Below the pieces are notes generated by a model, which worked only from the letters and a program-made list of their open reading frames with translations, was not told where the DNA came from and made no database searches. The translations under genes and the position numbers were made by a program. Positions 52,003-62,987 of a DNA stretch of 64,000 bases are shown one piece after another. Positions within the stretch are counted from its first letter, which is position 1. Every line of letters starts with the position of its first letter. The DNA is from Vagococcus hydrophili (GTDB lineage Bacteria; Bacillota; Bacilli; Lactobacillales; Vagococcaceae), in assembly GCF_011304195.1 (NCBI RefSeq), contig NZ_CP049887.1, positions 2,480,001 to 2,544,000 of the forward strand. The letters are read 5' to 3'.

Positions 52003-53841
52003 TTATTTCTTCTTACCTTCGTCGTCATCCATCTTAAGAACTGCCATGAAGGCTTCTTGTGGAACTTCAACTGAGCCGATTTGTTTCATACGTTTCTTAC
52101 CATCTTTTTGTTTCTCAAGAAGTTTACGTTTACGTGAGATATCCCCACCGTAACACTTAGCAAGTACGTTTTTACGTAGGGCTTTAATATCCGTACGAGC
52201 CACAATTTTTGTTCCAATCGCTGCTTGGATTGGGACTTCGAATTGTTGTCTTGGAATTAATTTCTTCAATTTATCAACGATGGCTTTACCACGTTCATAT
52301 GAGAAGTCTTTATGGACGATAAAGCTTAAAGCATCCACGTTCTCTGCGTTAAGAAGGATATCCATCTTAACAAGGTTACTTGTACGGTAGCCGATTAATT
52401 CATAATCAAGTGAGGCATAGCCTTTTGTTCCTGATTTTAATTTATCAAAGAAATCAAAGACAATTTCTGATAACGGAATATTATAAACCACATTAACTCG
52501 GTACTCATCTAAGTAATCCATAGTCACAAATTCCCCACGTTTCCGTTGAGAAATTTCCATAACAGCCCCAACATATTCATTAGGAACCATGATTTGTGCT
52601 TTAACAAATGGCTCTTCAACGTTATCAATCATACTTGGCTCTGGGAAATCAGCTGGGTTATCAACGATGATTTTTTCGCCATTTGTTTTGTTTACATGAT
52701 AAATTACAGATGGTGCGGTTGTAATTAAATCTAAGTTAAACTCGCGCTCTAAACGCTCTTGGATAACGTCCATGTGGAGTAATCCTAAGAACCCACAACG
52801 GAAACCAAAGCCGAGTGCTTGTGATGTTTCAGCTTCGAATTCTAAAGCTGAATCGTTTAGTTGTAATCTTTCTAATGCTTCTCTTAAATCAGTGTATTTT
52901 GACGTATCGATTGGATAAAGACCGCAATACACCATTGGATTCATTTTACGATATCCTTTTAATGGTTCACTTGCAGGATTATTTGCCAGTGTGACAGTAT
53001 CCCCTACTTGTGTGTCTTGGATATTTTTAATGCTGGCTGTGATGTAACCAACGTCACCTACCATTAGGAAATCACGAGCAATTGTTTTAGGTGAGAAAAT
53101 CCCCACTTCTGTTACTTCGTATTCTTTCCCATTTTGCATTAATTGAATAACATCTCCAGGTTTAACCACGCCGTCCATCACACGAACGTTTAAAACCACG
53201 CCGCGATATGAATCATAAACTGAGTCAAAAATTAATGCTTTTAAAGGTGCTTCTAAATCTCCATCTGGAGCGGGAACATTTTCAACGATTTGTTCTAAAA
53301 TTTCTTCGATACCAATCCCTGCTTTCGCACTCGCAAGTACAGCATCTGTAGCGTCAATTCCGATAACTTCTTCGATTTCTCCGCGAACTCTTTCAGGATC
53401 TGCTGCTGGTAAATCAATTTTATTAATAACTGGTAAAATTTCTAAATCATTGTCCACTGCTAAATAAACGTTAGCTAGTGTTTGGGCTTCAATTCCTTGA
53501 GCCGCATCAACCACTAAGACTGCACCTTCACAAGCCGCTAAGCTTCGAGATACTTCGTACGTGAAATCCACGTGTCCCGGTGTATCGATTAAGTGAAAAA
53601 TATACTCGTTTCCATCTTTCGCATTGTATGTTAGTTCCACGGCATTCAATTTAATTGTGATCCCGCGTTCTCTTTCTAAATCCATTGAATCTAATAATTG
53701 ATCTTGCATTTCACGGTCAGATACAGTATCTGTATGTTGTAAAATACGGTCGGCCAAAGTGGATTTACCATGGTCAATATGTGCTATGATGGAGAAATTA
53801 CGAATAGATTCTTGCCTTTTTTTCATCTCATTCAAATTCAT
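52003..53841 (-). CDS. lepA: Elongation factor 4 (LepA)
   Basis: A 612-residue ribosomal back-translocase GTPase of normal length. G motifs: [30 protein letters not shown], and ASAKAGIG. Domains II, III and V follow, then the LepA-specific C-terminal domain ([45 protein letters not shown]). AGGAGATAT precedes the ATG. It is monocistronic. Confidence 0.98.
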   Translation of the reverse strand: MNLNEMKKRQESIRNFSIIAHIDHGKSTLADRILQHTDTVSDREMQDQLLDSMDLERERGITIKLNAVELTYNAKDGNEYIFHLIDTPGHVDFTYEVSRSLAACEGAVLVVDAAQGIEAQTLANVYLAVDNDLEILPVINKIDLPAADPERVRGEIEEVIGIDATDAVLASAKAGIGIEEILEQIVENVPAPDGDLEAPLKALIFDSVYDSYRGVVLNVRVMDGVVKPGDVIQLMQNGKEYEVTEVGIFSPKTIARDFLMVGDVGYITASIKNIQDTQVGDTVTLANNPASEPLKGYRKMNPMVYCGLYPIDTSKYTDLREALERLQLNDSALEFEAETSQALGFGFRCGFLGLLHMDVIQERLEREFNLDLITTAPSVIYHVNKTNGEKIIVDNPADFPEPSMIDNVEEPFVKAQIMVPNEYVGAVMEISQRKRGEFVTMDYLDEYRVNVVYNIPLSEIVFDFFDKLKSGTKGYASLDYELIGYRTSNLVKMDILLNAENVDALSFIVHKDFSYERGKAIVDKLKKLIPRQQFEVPIQAAIGTKIVARTDIKALRKNVLAKCYGGDISRKRKLLEKQKDGKKRMKQIGSVEVPQEAFMAVLKMDDDEGKKK

Positions 53842-53964
53842 ATATATCTCCTACTTTCTTTTCAATCAGCATTTTTAATTATACCAAGCTTTAAGCAGTT
53901 TTTAAAGTATTTTAGGAAGGAGTTTGATATAATAATTAGGAAAACAATTTTAGGAGCCTAAAAA

Positions 53965-55188
53965 ATGGATAAAAAAGAAATCAAAGATTCATTAATTTTA
54001 AAAAAAGTAGAATTAAAACATATTAAACAGTTCAATGAGTTACTTCGTTATGTTTTTCAAGTCACAGATTCTGATATTGAAGAAGGTGGCTACGAGGATG
54101 AATCTGAAATCATTCGTGCTAAGCGCCCTGTTCTTCGTGAAGCCGATGTGTACGGGTGGTTTACTCAGGAAGATCGCTTGATTTCTCAACTGGCAATTTA
54201 CCCTTGTGAGGTGAATATTCATGACTCTGTTTATAAAATGGCTGGTGTGACAGGCGTTGGGACATATCCAGAATACTCTAATTTTGGGTTAATGAGTGAT
54301 TTAATCGGTTTAGGGCTTAATAAAATGCGTGAAAATGAGCAATGGATTTCATACCTATATCCATATAGTATTCCCTACTACCGTCGTAAGGGTTGGGAAA
54401 TCATGTCAGATAAAGTCACTTTTGAAATCAAAGATACCCAATTACCTAAACGTGTGGATGTTCCTGGTTATGTGGAACGTGAAGACATTCATCATGAGGA
54501 TGTTTTTACAGTCTACGATAAATTTGCTGAGGACAATCACGGGGCGATGATTAGACAAGATTTAAACTGGGAAGAATATTGGCGTTGGGAAAATGAAGTA
54601 GAACGAACTGCCGCAATTTACTATAATAGAGAAGGCGAGCCTCAAGGCGTTTGTTTCTACTGGATTGCTGAGGAAATTTTCCATATTAAAGAAATGTTTT
54701 ACTTAAATCAAGAAGCACGTCACGGTTTATGGAACTTTGTTTCTGCTCATTTTTCTATGGTTGAGTTAGTTCAAGGTGAAACTTATAAGAATGAACCAAT
54801 TGCCTTTTTATTTGATGATAGTGAGATTAAAGAAACGATCGAGCCTTATTTTATGGCACGTATCGTTGATGTGGAACGATTTATTGAATCGTATCCGTTC
54901 ATCACAACAGGAAAACCATTCCACTTTGTTGTCGAAGATCCGATTGCTGAATGGAACAATCGCGTCTTTGGTTTGATTTGGGATGAAAATGACGATTTGA
55001 CAATTACAGAAGAGCCAATTGGAAATCCGGTTCATATCGATGTTCAAACCATGGCAGCTTTATTTATGAGCTATAAACGACCTTCTTATCTTTACAGAAT
55101 TGAGCGCTTAAAAACAGATAAAGAAACCCTAAGGACTTTAGAAAGAATTATTCCTGATCAAGAAGCTTATTTCAGTGATTACTTCTGA
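53965..55188 (+). CDS. Eis-type GNAT acetyltransferase with SCP2-like C-terminal domain
   Basis: 407 residues of the Eis/COG4552 group, with tandem GNAT domains. The first has LISQLAIYPCEVNIH, MAGVTGVGTYPEYSNFGLMSDLI and YLYPYSIPYYRRKGWEIMSD. The C-terminal sterol-carrier-like part ends MAALFMSYKRPSYLYRIERL. Mycobacterial Eis acetylates aminoglycosides, but the natural substrate of Bacillota homologs is unknown. An extended -10 (TGATATAAT, 53925-53933) and AGGAGCC precede the ATG. Confidence 0.85.
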   Translation: MDKKEIKDSLILKKVELKHIKQFNELLRYVFQVTDSDIEEGGYEDESEIIRAKRPVLREADVYGWFTQEDRLISQLAIYPCEVNIHDSVYKMAGVTGVGTYPEYSNFGLMSDLIGLGLNKMRENEQWISYLYPYSIPYYRRKGWEIMSDKVTFEIKDTQLPKRVDVPGYVEREDIHHEDVFTVYDKFAEDNHGAMIRQDLNWEEYWRWENEVERTAAIYYNREGEPQGVCFYWIAEEIFHIKEMFYLNQEARHGLWNFVSAHFSMVELVQGETYKNEPIAFLFDDSEIKETIEPYFMARIVDVERFIESYPFITTGKPFHFVVEDPIAEWNNRVFGLIWDENDDLTITEEPIGNPVHIDVQTMAALFMSYKRPSYLYRIERLKTDKETLRTLERIIPDQEAYFSDYF

Positions 55189-55223
55189 TTAGGTATGCCA
55201 AAATGGAATAGCAAACACATAAA

Positions 55224-55269
55224 AACACGTTGTACAAAGTGCGTTAAACCGCTACTTGTACAACGTGTT
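55224..55269. terminator. Bidirectional terminator between the Eis-type and clpB genes
   Basis: Arms 55224-55237 and 55256-55269 are perfect 14-bp complements with an inner GCG/CGC stem, lying between converging genes. Confidence 0.85.
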
Positions 55270-55274
55270 CATTT

Positions 55275-57875
55275 TTATTCTACGGATTCTTTAGAAAATT
55301 CTAATTGGTTGTCAACCAACTCAATCAAAACTTTTGTTTTAGGCGGTATTTTTCCACCCACGATTTCTTTGGCTAAAGGTGTTTCCACTTCTTTGGTTAA
55401 GAAACGTTTGATTGGTCGTGCCCCGTAAATTGGATCATAAGCTTGTTCAGCAATCCATGTTTTAGCAGTATCTGACATGTCCAAGAATATTTCTTGATGT
55501 TCCAAGCGTTTTGTTAATTGACTAATCATTTTCACGATAATTTCTTTCACGTTTCCTAAACTCAAAGGCGTGAATAAAATCGTATCATCAATTCTATTTA
55601 AAAACTCAGGTTTAAAGTGAGCTTTTAACATGGTCATGACTGCTTCACTTGTTTCATCTGAAATTTGTCCCTCTTCAGAAACCCCTTCAAGAAGAAGTTG
55701 TGAACCGATGTTACTTGTCATAATTAATACCGTATTTTTAAAATCAACCACGCGCCCCTTAGAATCTGTCAAACGACCATCATCCAAAACTTGTAGTAAA
55801 ATATTAAACACATCTGGATGAGCTTTTTCGATTTCATCAAGGAGTACAATCGTATAAGGACTTCTTCTCACAGCTTCGGTTAATTGACCACCCTCTTCAT
55901 AGCCCACATAACCAGGAGGCGCTCCAACGAGACGTGACACACTGTGTTTTTCCATGTACTCACTCATATCAATCCGCACCATGTGTTCTTCTGAATCAAA
56001 AAGGTTTTCAGCTAAAGATTTAGCTAACTCTGTTTTACCCACACCAGTTGGTCCGAGGAATAAAAATGAGCCAAGTGGACGATTTGGGTCTTGAAGTCCA
56101 GCACGTGAACGGATAACAGCATCTGAAACAGCATCCACTGCTTCATCTTGACCAATCACACGCTCATGAAGAGTTTCGTTTAGGCGTAAGATTTTTTCTC
56201 TTTCACCTTCTTCTAATTTAGACACAGGAATACCTGTCAATCGTCCTACAACTGTAGCGATTTCTTTATCCGTTACCACTTCTTGAACCATCTTACTGTC
56301 ATTATTGCCTTCTTTTTCTTCCAATTCTTTTAATTCATCTTGTAATTTTGGAATGGTTCCATGTCTTAAAACAGCTGCTTCTTCTAGATCATAGTTACTT
56401 TCAGCATTTTCAAGCTGTGTTTTAGCAGCATCGATTTCAGTTCGTTTTTTATTGACACGATCGACTTCTTCTTTTTCTGTTTCCCACTGCATTTTTAAGC
56501 TGTTGGTTTCTTCTCTTAATTCTGACAATTCTTCTTGAAGGAGTGATAACCGTTTTTTACTTGCGTCATCCTCTTCTTTTTTAAGAGCAGCTTCTTCGAT
56601 TTCTAACTGCATCAATCGCCTTGTAACTTGATCAAGCTCTGTGGGCATTGAGTTCATCTCAACACGAATGGTCGCACACGCCTCATCTACTAAATCGATA
56701 GCTTTATCTGGTAAATAACGATCTGTGATATAGCGATTAGAAAGAGTCGTCGCAGCAACTAAGGCATTATCATGAATATTGACACCATGATGAATTTCAA
56801 AACGTTCTTTCAATCCACGTAGAATACTAATAGTGTCCTCAACAGTTGGTTCTTTAACGAGTACTTTTTGGAAACGACGTTCTAAGGCTTTGTCTTTTTC
56901 CATATACTCACGATATTCATCTAAGGTTGTCGCACCAATACAGTGAAGCTCACCACGCGCTAACATTGGTTTAAGTAAATTTCCAGCGTCCATACTACCT
57001 TCTGTTTTACCAGCACCCACGATGGTGTGAATTTCGTCAATGAAAAGAATAATTTGACCATCGCTTTTCTTCACTTCTTTAAGTACTGCTTTTAGTCGCT
57101 CTTCGAATTCCCCTCTGAATTTTGCACCAGCAATCAAAGCGCCCATATCAAGTGAGAAAATTGTTTTATCTTTCAAGTTTTCTGGTACATCTTTTTTAAC
57201 AATTCGTTGTGCTAGTCCTTCGATAATCGCGGTTTTACCCACACCAGGCTCCCCAATTAAAACAGGGTTATTTTTGGTTTTTCTTGATAAAATACGAATC
57301 ACGTCACGAATTTCTTCGTCACGTCCAATAATCGGATCTTGTTTACCACTTTTTACGGCTTCAATCATATTGGTTGCGTATTTTTCTAATGATTCATATT
57401 GTTCTTCTTGGTTTTGAGAAGTCACGCGATCCCCTCCTCTAATGTCTAATATTTTTTCGTTTAACTTTTCTTCTGTTATTTGTTGGCTGACTAAGTATTT
57501 AGTCAAGGCATGATTTTTTAGTTTCATTAAAGCCGCTACAACGACTTCTGTTGAAAGAAAATCATCTCCTAACTTTTCTCTTATTTTATCGGCTTCTTGT
57601 AATAAATTAAATAAGTTTTGACTTAGGTTTTGTCCATATTGAACGTTACTCCCACTAACTTGTGGTAATTTATCAATTTCTTGGTCAATTTCATGTTCGA
57701 ATAATTCAACGTTTAAGCCTAATCCACTATAAAGATTTCTAGCAAAGTGGTTAGGTTGTAAGAATATTTTCCACAAATGGACAATGTCGATGCTTTGTTG
57801 TTGTCTGACCATCGCTATTTTTTGTGCTTCAGCAATGGCTTCTTGTAAGGTTGTTGTCATTTTTTCAATGTTCAT
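55275..57875 (-). CDS. clpB: ATP-dependent disaggregase ClpB
   Basis: 866 residues: N domain, NBD1 with GEPGVGKTA and [17 protein letters not shown], the ClpB-specific middle coiled-coil domain (about 405-525), NBD2 with GPTGVGKTE, and a D2-small domain. It extracts and refolds aggregated proteins with DnaK and lacks a ClpP-binding loop. ATG at 57875 is preferred to 57881 because the AGGAGG is too close to the first ATG. The CtsR operator upstream indicates heat-shock control. Confidence 0.97.
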   Translation of the reverse strand: MNIEKMTTTLQEAIAEAQKIAMVRQQQSIDIVHLWKIFLQPNHFARNLYSGLGLNVELFEHEIDQEIDKLPQVSGSNVQYGQNLSQNLFNLLQEADKIREKLGDDFLSTEVVVAALMKLKNHALTKYLVSQQITEEKLNEKILDIRGGDRVTSQNQEEQYESLEKYATNMIEAVKSGKQDPIIGRDEEIRDVIRILSRKTKNNPVLIGEPGVGKTAIIEGLAQRIVKKDVPENLKDKTIFSLDMGALIAGAKFRGEFEERLKAVLKEVKKSDGQIILFIDEIHTIVGAGKTEGSMDAGNLLKPMLARGELHCIGATTLDEYREYMEKDKALERRFQKVLVKEPTVEDTISILRGLKERFEIHHGVNIHDNALVAATTLSNRYITDRYLPDKAIDLVDEACATIRVEMNSMPTELDQVTRRLMQLEIEEAALKKEEDDASKKRLSLLQEELSELREETNSLKMQWETEKEEVDRVNKKRTEIDAAKTQLENAESNYDLEEAAVLRHGTIPKLQDELKELEEKEGNNDSKMVQEVVTDKEIATVVGRLTGIPVSKLEEGEREKILRLNETLHERVIGQDEAVDAVSDAVIRSRAGLQDPNRPLGSFLFLGPTGVGKTELAKSLAENLFDSEEHMVRIDMSEYMEKHSVSRLVGAPPGYVGYEEGGQLTEAVRRSPYTIVLLDEIEKAHPDVFNILLQVLDDGRLTDSKGRVVDFKNTVLIMTSNIGSQLLLEGVSEEGQISDETSEAVMTMLKAHFKPEFLNRIDDTILFTPLSLGNVKEIIVKMISQLTKRLEHQEIFLDMSDTAKTWIAEQAYDPIYGARPIKRFLTKEVETPLAKEIVGGKIPPKTKVLIELVDNQLEFSKESVE

Positions 57876-57903
57876 TGTCATTCCTCCTCTTACTCATGAT
57901 TAT

Positions 57904-57933
57904 ATTTTACTCTCTTGGTCAAAAAAGGTCAAA
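57904..57933 (-). promoter_or_regulatory. CtsR operator overlapping the clpB promoter
   Basis: GGTCAAA-AAA-GGTCAAA (57917-57933 on the plus strand) is an exact CtsR direct heptad repeat. On the minus strand its distal half supplies a TTGACC -35 (57932-57927), followed after 17 bases by TAAAAT (57909-57904). CtsR bound here would block the promoter. Confidence 0.85.
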
Positions 57934-57966
57934 CAATATGCTAAGAGATTAACTTAAAATATATAA

Positions 57967-58020
57967 AAAAAGCACTACCTAATAACCATATATGTAAAAC
58001 ATGATGTATTAAGTAATGCT
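57967..58020 (-). terminator. Terminator of the men operon
   Basis: An AGCATTAC.TTAATA stem with complementary TATTA.GTAGTGCT and a long loop, followed by a run of T on the minus strand, just after the menHC stop. Confidence 0.65.
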
Positions 58021-58034
58021 ATATTGTTTAATCA

Positions 58035-59942
58035 CTATAAATATTTCTTCTTCTTGACCCTTGTCTCTTTTAAACAAACACCGATACCTACTTCATTCGA
58101 GGCTTTCATCTTTCCATTATTTAAGCTAAAGGATTGAGTGATAACATCTTCCACATAATAACGATCAGAAGCTGATAAATCTCCTGGTAATGTAAAAGCT
58201 GAATGGTTTGCCAAAATAAGATTTAAACTACGTCCTACGCCAGATTCCAACATACCACCCAACCAGATGGATAGTTGATTATCCTTAGCGTATTCCAGTA
58301 TCTCAAGGGCTTCGGTTAGACCACCTACTCGAGGAATTTTTAAATTAATACTTTGGCAACTCCTTATTGAATGAGCTAATTTCACATCATTTAGAGAACG
58401 AATATTTTCATCTAAGCAGATGGGAGTGTTGATTTCTTTTTGTAGGAGTGAGTGCTCATAGAAATCACTAGCGCCTAAAGGTTGTTCAATCATGGCTAAT
58501 CGATAGTTGTCCAGTTGCTTTAGGAGATCTATATCAGATAAATGATAACCAGAATTAGCATCCACCATAATCGTTAAATCAGGATAGACTTCTCTTATTT
58601 TTTTGATATAGGATAGGTCTTTTCCTTTACTAATCTTGAGCTTAATTCGAGAGTAACCTTGATTAACGTAATCCGTCACAATATTTAAAAGAGTCTCTTC
58701 ATCCTTTTGAATACCTAAACTAACCCCAACTGTAATCTCTTCATTAATTAAGCCAATATACTCAGATAAAGACAATTCATTCACCTTCGCAAAAAGATCC
58801 CAGATAGCTGTTTCTATCGCTGATTTTGCCATTTGATTTCCTTTGACTGGTGAAAAAAGATCTCTAACTTGTCTGGGTGAATACAAAACTTGTCCCGCAA
58901 TTAATGGCACTAAGTCAGTTTTAATGAGATGACGATCATTGGATAAAGTTTCCTCAATGTAGTCTGGGGTTTCAAAACTAAGGAGTTCTCCGTATCCTTG
59001 AATCCCACCTGTAGATGTCACAACAAAAATATCAGTTTTTTTACGTGTCAGTTCACCGTAACTTGTTTTAAAAGGTGTCACCAATTCTAAATCATGCTCA
59101 TACGCTTCAATGTTTTGAATCTGAATTGTTTTACCTTCAATCATAGCGTGTAAAATATCAAAAAAGTATTCAGGTGCTTCTAAATGAGCACAATGTCCCA
59201 CATTTTTGATAATCACTAAATTAACCTGTTTAAGGTCTGTTAATGTCTGACCAATTTGCGTATACTTTTCATCTAGACTTCCTGCTATAAAGGTTGTAGG
59301 GACTGTATTAAATAAATCTGTTTCTAAAAAATTTAGTTGGTGAGCAACTGATCCATGAACAAGTGAAAGAGCCATTGTTTCAGAATTTTGTTGTTTTTTG
59401 CAAGTTACTTCAGCCATTATTTTTTTATCTGAGATTAGTTTTTGACTAGCAAATAAAGGTAGATTTTGCCACATCTCAACAAAACTGACCATACCTTCAT
59501 GTTTAAGTTTTTGAGCTAACTTTTGATCACTTTCTTTTCTAAGAGTTTTTTCTTCCTCTTCTTTGAGACCTGTCCCAGCACTTTCCAAAAACAAATGTTT
59601 TACTCGATTTGGATAATGATAAGCATAGGTTTGTGCCAATCGACCACCAAAAGAATAACCTAGCAAGTAAATGTCAGTTAATGCCATCTTGATAAAAACT
59701 TCTTCTAAAGCCTCCGACATGTTAGTTAAAACATAATCCACGCTGTTATTAGAAAGTTCTGATTCCCCGTGCCCCATTAGGTCGATACCAATTATATTCC
59801 ATTGACTATGTTCCTTTAAAAAATCAAAAGTCGCATGTGTTCCCATAAAGCCGTGTAGACAAACTAAGGTTTTAGCGTTCTTTTTGGGTTTTGTTAAATA
59901 ATGGCAGGCATAAGAACCAAATTTAGTTTTGATGGTTAACAT
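58035..59942 (-). CDS. MenH-MenC fusion: SHCHC synthase and o-succinylbenzoate synthase
   Basis: 635 residues joining two consecutive menaquinone enzymes. Residues 1-268 are an alpha/beta hydrolase of the MenH type (HGFMG, nucleophile S97 in GYSFGGR, D224 in GSLDEKY, H250 in VGHCAHLE), forming SHCHC by elimination of pyruvate. Residues about 274-635 are an enolase-superfamily MenC (RIKLKISKGK, MVDANSGYH, MIEQPL, CLDENI), which dehydrates SHCHC to o-succinylbenzoate. The product of the first domain is the substrate of the second. The join is in frame without a linker. The start overlaps the menD end by seven bases. Confidence 0.9.
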   Translation of the reverse strand: MLTIKTKFGSYACHYLTKPKKNAKTLVCLHGFMGTHATFDFLKEHSQWNIIGIDLMGHGESELSNNSVDYVLTNMSEALEEVFIKMALTDIYLLGYSFGGRLAQTYAYHYPNRVKHLFLESAGTGLKEEEEKTLRKESDQKLAQKLKHEGMVSFVEMWQNLPLFASQKLISDKKIMAEVTCKKQQNSETMALSLVHGSVAHQLNFLETDLFNTVPTTFIAGSLDEKYTQIGQTLTDLKQVNLVIIKNVGHCAHLEAPEYFFDILHAMIEGKTIQIQNIEAYEHDLELVTPFKTSYGELTRKKTDIFVVTSTGGIQGYGELLSFETPDYIEETLSNDRHLIKTDLVPLIAGQVLYSPRQVRDLFSPVKGNQMAKSAIETAIWDLFAKVNELSLSEYIGLINEEITVGVSLGIQKDEETLLNIVTDYVNQGYSRIKLKISKGKDLSYIKKIREVYPDLTIMVDANSGYHLSDIDLLKQLDNYRLAMIEQPLGASDFYEHSLLQKEINTPICLDENIRSLNDVKLAHSIRSCQSINLKIPRVGGLTEALEILEYAKDNQLSIWLGGMLESGVGRSLNLILANHSAFTLPGDLSASDRYYVEDVITQSFSLNNGKMKASNEVGIGVCLKETRVKKKKYL

Positions 59943-61657
59943 AATATGTCTACCGTTAACTTCGAAGATATTAATTGGTTTATTTCTTTTCGCTTCGCTG
60001 TTTCTTCTTCTCTATTTGTTAAAATTTCAACGATTCTTAATTTAGGTTCTCCCATAATTTTAGGCAACAGACACTTCCATTCTGAGAGTGATTGGATTTT
60101 ATGGTAATCACAGCTGAAACCTTGTGCTAAAGCTTCTATATTTAAGCTTTGAGGGGTTCCAAATAACGGTTCGAAGGTTTCTTTTGGCAACTGACCTTGA
60201 GGTAACATGGAGAAAATTCCCCCACCATCGTTATTGATAACAAAAATGGTTAAAGGTAATGATTCCTTTTTTCCAAGGGCTAGCCCATTTAAACTATGAA
60301 AAAAAGATAAATCTCCAATGATTAATCCATTCCAACACTCTTTACTTGCTGCGGTCATTCCAAAAGCAGAGGATAGAATGCCGTCAATCCCGTTAATACC
60401 GCGAGTCCCAAATAATCTACTAGTTTGTGGTATTGCTTCAAGAACAGTGTCTGTATCTCTAATCGGCATACTATTCGAAATAAATAATTGACTCTTATTA
60501 GGTAAATTATTTAGAATATCAGCTGTTATCCGTGTTTCAGAATAATCAGTCAAAAGATTGGTTTGATGTAGAATCTGACTAACTTTTTCATCTAATTCTT
60601 TCCACTGCTTCAACCAATTGTTTGGTGCTAATTCTTCAACTTGACATAAACTTGCTTCAATAAAAGCATTCTTATTAGATTCTATTACTAAATCACACTG
60701 ATGAGAGTAATCTTGAATCAAACCCGTGTCGTCTACTATGTAGTAATGTCCTTCAAAATTTTGTAGAAAGAGATTGGTATCTTTTGACAAAAGAGCACGA
60801 CCTAAGCGGATAATAACTTTGGGTTGTAGGTCTTCTTTTAATTCCAAATGTTTCATAAGTAAATCATGATGATTGATGATGACAGACGATTTTACGCCAC
60901 TTGTTTTTAGATTGGCTAGGCTGTCACTAAAAATCGGCCAACCTAGTTTTTCTGCTAAAGCAACTAATTTTTCTACATCAACTAATTCTGTGGTTTCTCC
61001 TAATAAGAAGATTCCTTTTTCTTCATTGAATCCCTCTTTTAACGTTTTTGGGAATTCTTGAACAACTTTTATTCCTTTGACTCTTTGTTTTCTTTTAAGA
61101 ACGGGTGTCTCTACTTCTAGATTCGGAATTAACGGTTCTCGAAAAGGGAAATTTGCATGAACTGGACCCATTGGAATACTCTCTGCTCGTGAAACTAATT
61201 GAAATGTTTGAGCATAGCTATACTGAAGCATACGAGGAGTTTCCTCTGCTACGGGAAACTCCATAGAAAATTTAACTTTATCACCATATAAATGGACTTG
61301 CTCCATAGTTTGAGGTGCTCCCACGTGTCTCAGCTCCTGTGGTCGATCAGTTGTTAAGATGATTAATGGAATTTGACTTTCTTTTGCTTCACAAATAGCT
61401 GGAAAGTAGTTGGCTGCTGCTGTACCTGATGTGCAGACACAAACAACAGGTTTCTTTTTAGTTTTTGAGAGACCTAAAGCAAAAAAACTAGCTGAACGTT
61501 CATCTACATCCATGTAGACTTTAAAATCCTCATCGTTTTCAAAAAGTAAGGCCAAAGGTGTCGATCGTGATCCTGGTGAAAGAACCACATCAACTACGCC
61601 GCTATCTTTAAATCCCTCAATACTCGCTTTTAAAAATTTTGTCATTGTGTCACTCAT
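59936..61657 (-). CDS. menD: SEPHCHC synthase MenD
   Basis: A 573-residue thiamine-diphosphate enzyme that condenses isochorismate with 2-oxoglutarate. Motifs: VVLSPGSRSTPLALLF, VCTSGTAAANYFPAICEA, LTTDRPQELRHVGAPQTM, RGINGIDGILSSAFGM, a cofactor site at IIGDLSFFHSLNGL, and FVINNDGGGIFSMLPQ. AGGAGATGAGATAA precedes the ATG, which lies eight bases inside the end of menF. Confidence 0.97.
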   Translation of the reverse strand: MSDTMTKFLKASIEGFKDSGVVDVVLSPGSRSTPLALLFENDEDFKVYMDVDERSASFFALGLSKTKKKPVVCVCTSGTAAANYFPAICEAKESQIPLIILTTDRPQELRHVGAPQTMEQVHLYGDKVKFSMEFPVAEETPRMLQYSYAQTFQLVSRAESIPMGPVHANFPFREPLIPNLEVETPVLKRKQRVKGIKVVQEFPKTLKEGFNEEKGIFLLGETTELVDVEKLVALAEKLGWPIFSDSLANLKTSGVKSSVIINHHDLLMKHLELKEDLQPKVIIRLGRALLSKDTNLFLQNFEGHYYIVDDTGLIQDYSHQCDLVIESNKNAFIEASLCQVEELAPNNWLKQWKELDEKVSQILHQTNLLTDYSETRITADILNNLPNKSQLFISNSMPIRDTDTVLEAIPQTSRLFGTRGINGIDGILSSAFGMTAASKECWNGLIIGDLSFFHSLNGLALGKKESLPLTIFVINNDGGGIFSMLPQGQLPKETFEPLFGTPQSLNIEALAQGFSCDYHKIQSLSEWKCLLPKIMGEPKLRIVEILTNREEETAKRKEINQLISSKLTVDILC

Positions 61658-62987
61658 TTATCTCATCTCCTAAGGCTCGTAACATGGGTTGAAATTTGAC
61701 TTTTGTTTCTTCTCTCTCTAATTCTGGAATCGAGGCTTCCACAATGCCGCAGCCTGCATACAAAATTGCCGTATTTCCTGTAATAATTCCTGATCTAATA
61801 CCAACAACCATCTCCCCAGTATCTTCCACAATATTTCGCCAACCAAGTGGACCACCATATAAACCACGGGCGTAATATTCATGTTCTCTTATCCATTTTG
61901 TTGCTTCTTCTTTAGGTAAGCCGCCTAAAGCAGGTGAAGGATGTAACTCTTTAATCCCATCTAAAAATGAGATTCCAGATTTTCTTTGACCTCGAATTGG
62001 TAAAAATAAATGCTGAATGTCTCTATTTTTAAGTAAGGATACAGGAATATTATCTTCAAGAGAAGTCGTTAGTTGGCTCATCTCTTCTTGTAACCACTTC
62101 ACCACATAATGATGTTCCATCACATTCTTTTGATCATTTAAAAGCTCTGTTCCTAATTTAAAATCTTCTTCAGCATTCTTCCCCCGTTTAATAGAACCTG
62201 CCACACAAACAGTCGCAAATTCTTCCTTTGTTGCTTGCAAAAGTCGCTCTGGAGTTGCTCCTATAAAGTACGTTTGATTTTTCGCTACAACAAAACGGTA
62301 AGTATCAGGTTGTTCTCTTCTAAGTTTCTTTAACACATCAATTGGTTGGATATTTTTTTCAGTGGTTACTTTTAACTGTCGAGCCAAAACAATTTTATCT
62401 AGTGTTTCAGACTCTTTCAAATGTGCCACACAATCAGACACAGTTTTTAGCCATTCAGACACTTTTAATTCTTCCTTCATCAGGATATTAGTAGGAAGAC
62501 TATTAACTGTATTTTCTATTTCAAAAAAGACGTTTAGCTCCTTCATATTTTCTACCCAGACATCTCTTAAATCATCATTAGATTTAACTACTATATTTAT
62601 CGTTACCCACTGTTTCAAGTGTTTTTCAGTTCTAATGATCTTTGGTAAATAAGAAACTGATTGATCAAGGTTACCCCAATTCGCTGTATTGTTAGTTTTT
62701 TCATCAAAAAGACCTGACGATAATTCAACAGGACCAGTCATAGCAACAGTTGCATTGGTTAAAATACTTGAAAAAGTTTCTACTATTTCTCCTATTCCAT
62801 AAATAGAACTCTGGTCCACAGCCTTTTCAAAATAAAAATGTTCGTTATAATACCCAGAGGTTCGTTCGTAATCTGAAATGAGAGAGCTTGCTTCAATCGG
62901 AAATACCCAGCTGATTAAAGTAGGCTCTCCTATTTTTTTGTTTTTTAACTCTTCTGGTAATTTAAAATTTATTAAGTCTTTATTCAT
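61650..62987 (-). CDS. menF: Isochorismate synthase MenF
   Basis: A 445-residue chorismate-utilising enzyme making isochorismate, the first committed step of menaquinone synthesis. The conserved C-terminal half shows KIVLARQLKV (general-base Lys), GATPERLLQ, AGSIKRGKNAEED, ELHPSPALGGLPKEEA, ARGLYGGPLGW and GCGIVEASIPELE with metal Glu residues. It starts directly after the menE stop. Confidence 0.95.
   Translation of the reverse strand: MNKDLINFKLPEELKNKKIGEPTLISWVFPIEASSLISDYERTSGYYNEHFYFEKAVDQSSIYGIGEIVETFSSILTNATVAMTGPVELSSGLFDEKTNNTANWGNLDQSVSYLPKIIRTEKHLKQWVTINIVVKSNDDLRDVWVENMKELNVFFEIENTVNSLPTNILMKEELKVSEWLKTVSDCVAHLKESETLDKIVLARQLKVTTEKNIQPIDVLKKLRREQPDTYRFVVAKNQTYFIGATPERLLQATKEEFATVCVAGSIKRGKNAEEDFKLGTELLNDQKNVMEHHYVVKWLQEEMSQLTTSLEDNIPVSLLKNRDIQHLFLPIRGQRKSGISFLDGIKELHPSPALGGLPKEEATKWIREHEYYARGLYGGPLGWRNIVEDTGEMVVGIRSGIITGNTAILYAGCGIVEASIPELEREETKVKFQPMLRALGDEINE

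Noticed and set aside
62362-62652. Plus-strand reading frame inside menF
   Set aside because: It is antisense to conserved MenF motifs and lacks a ribosome binding site.
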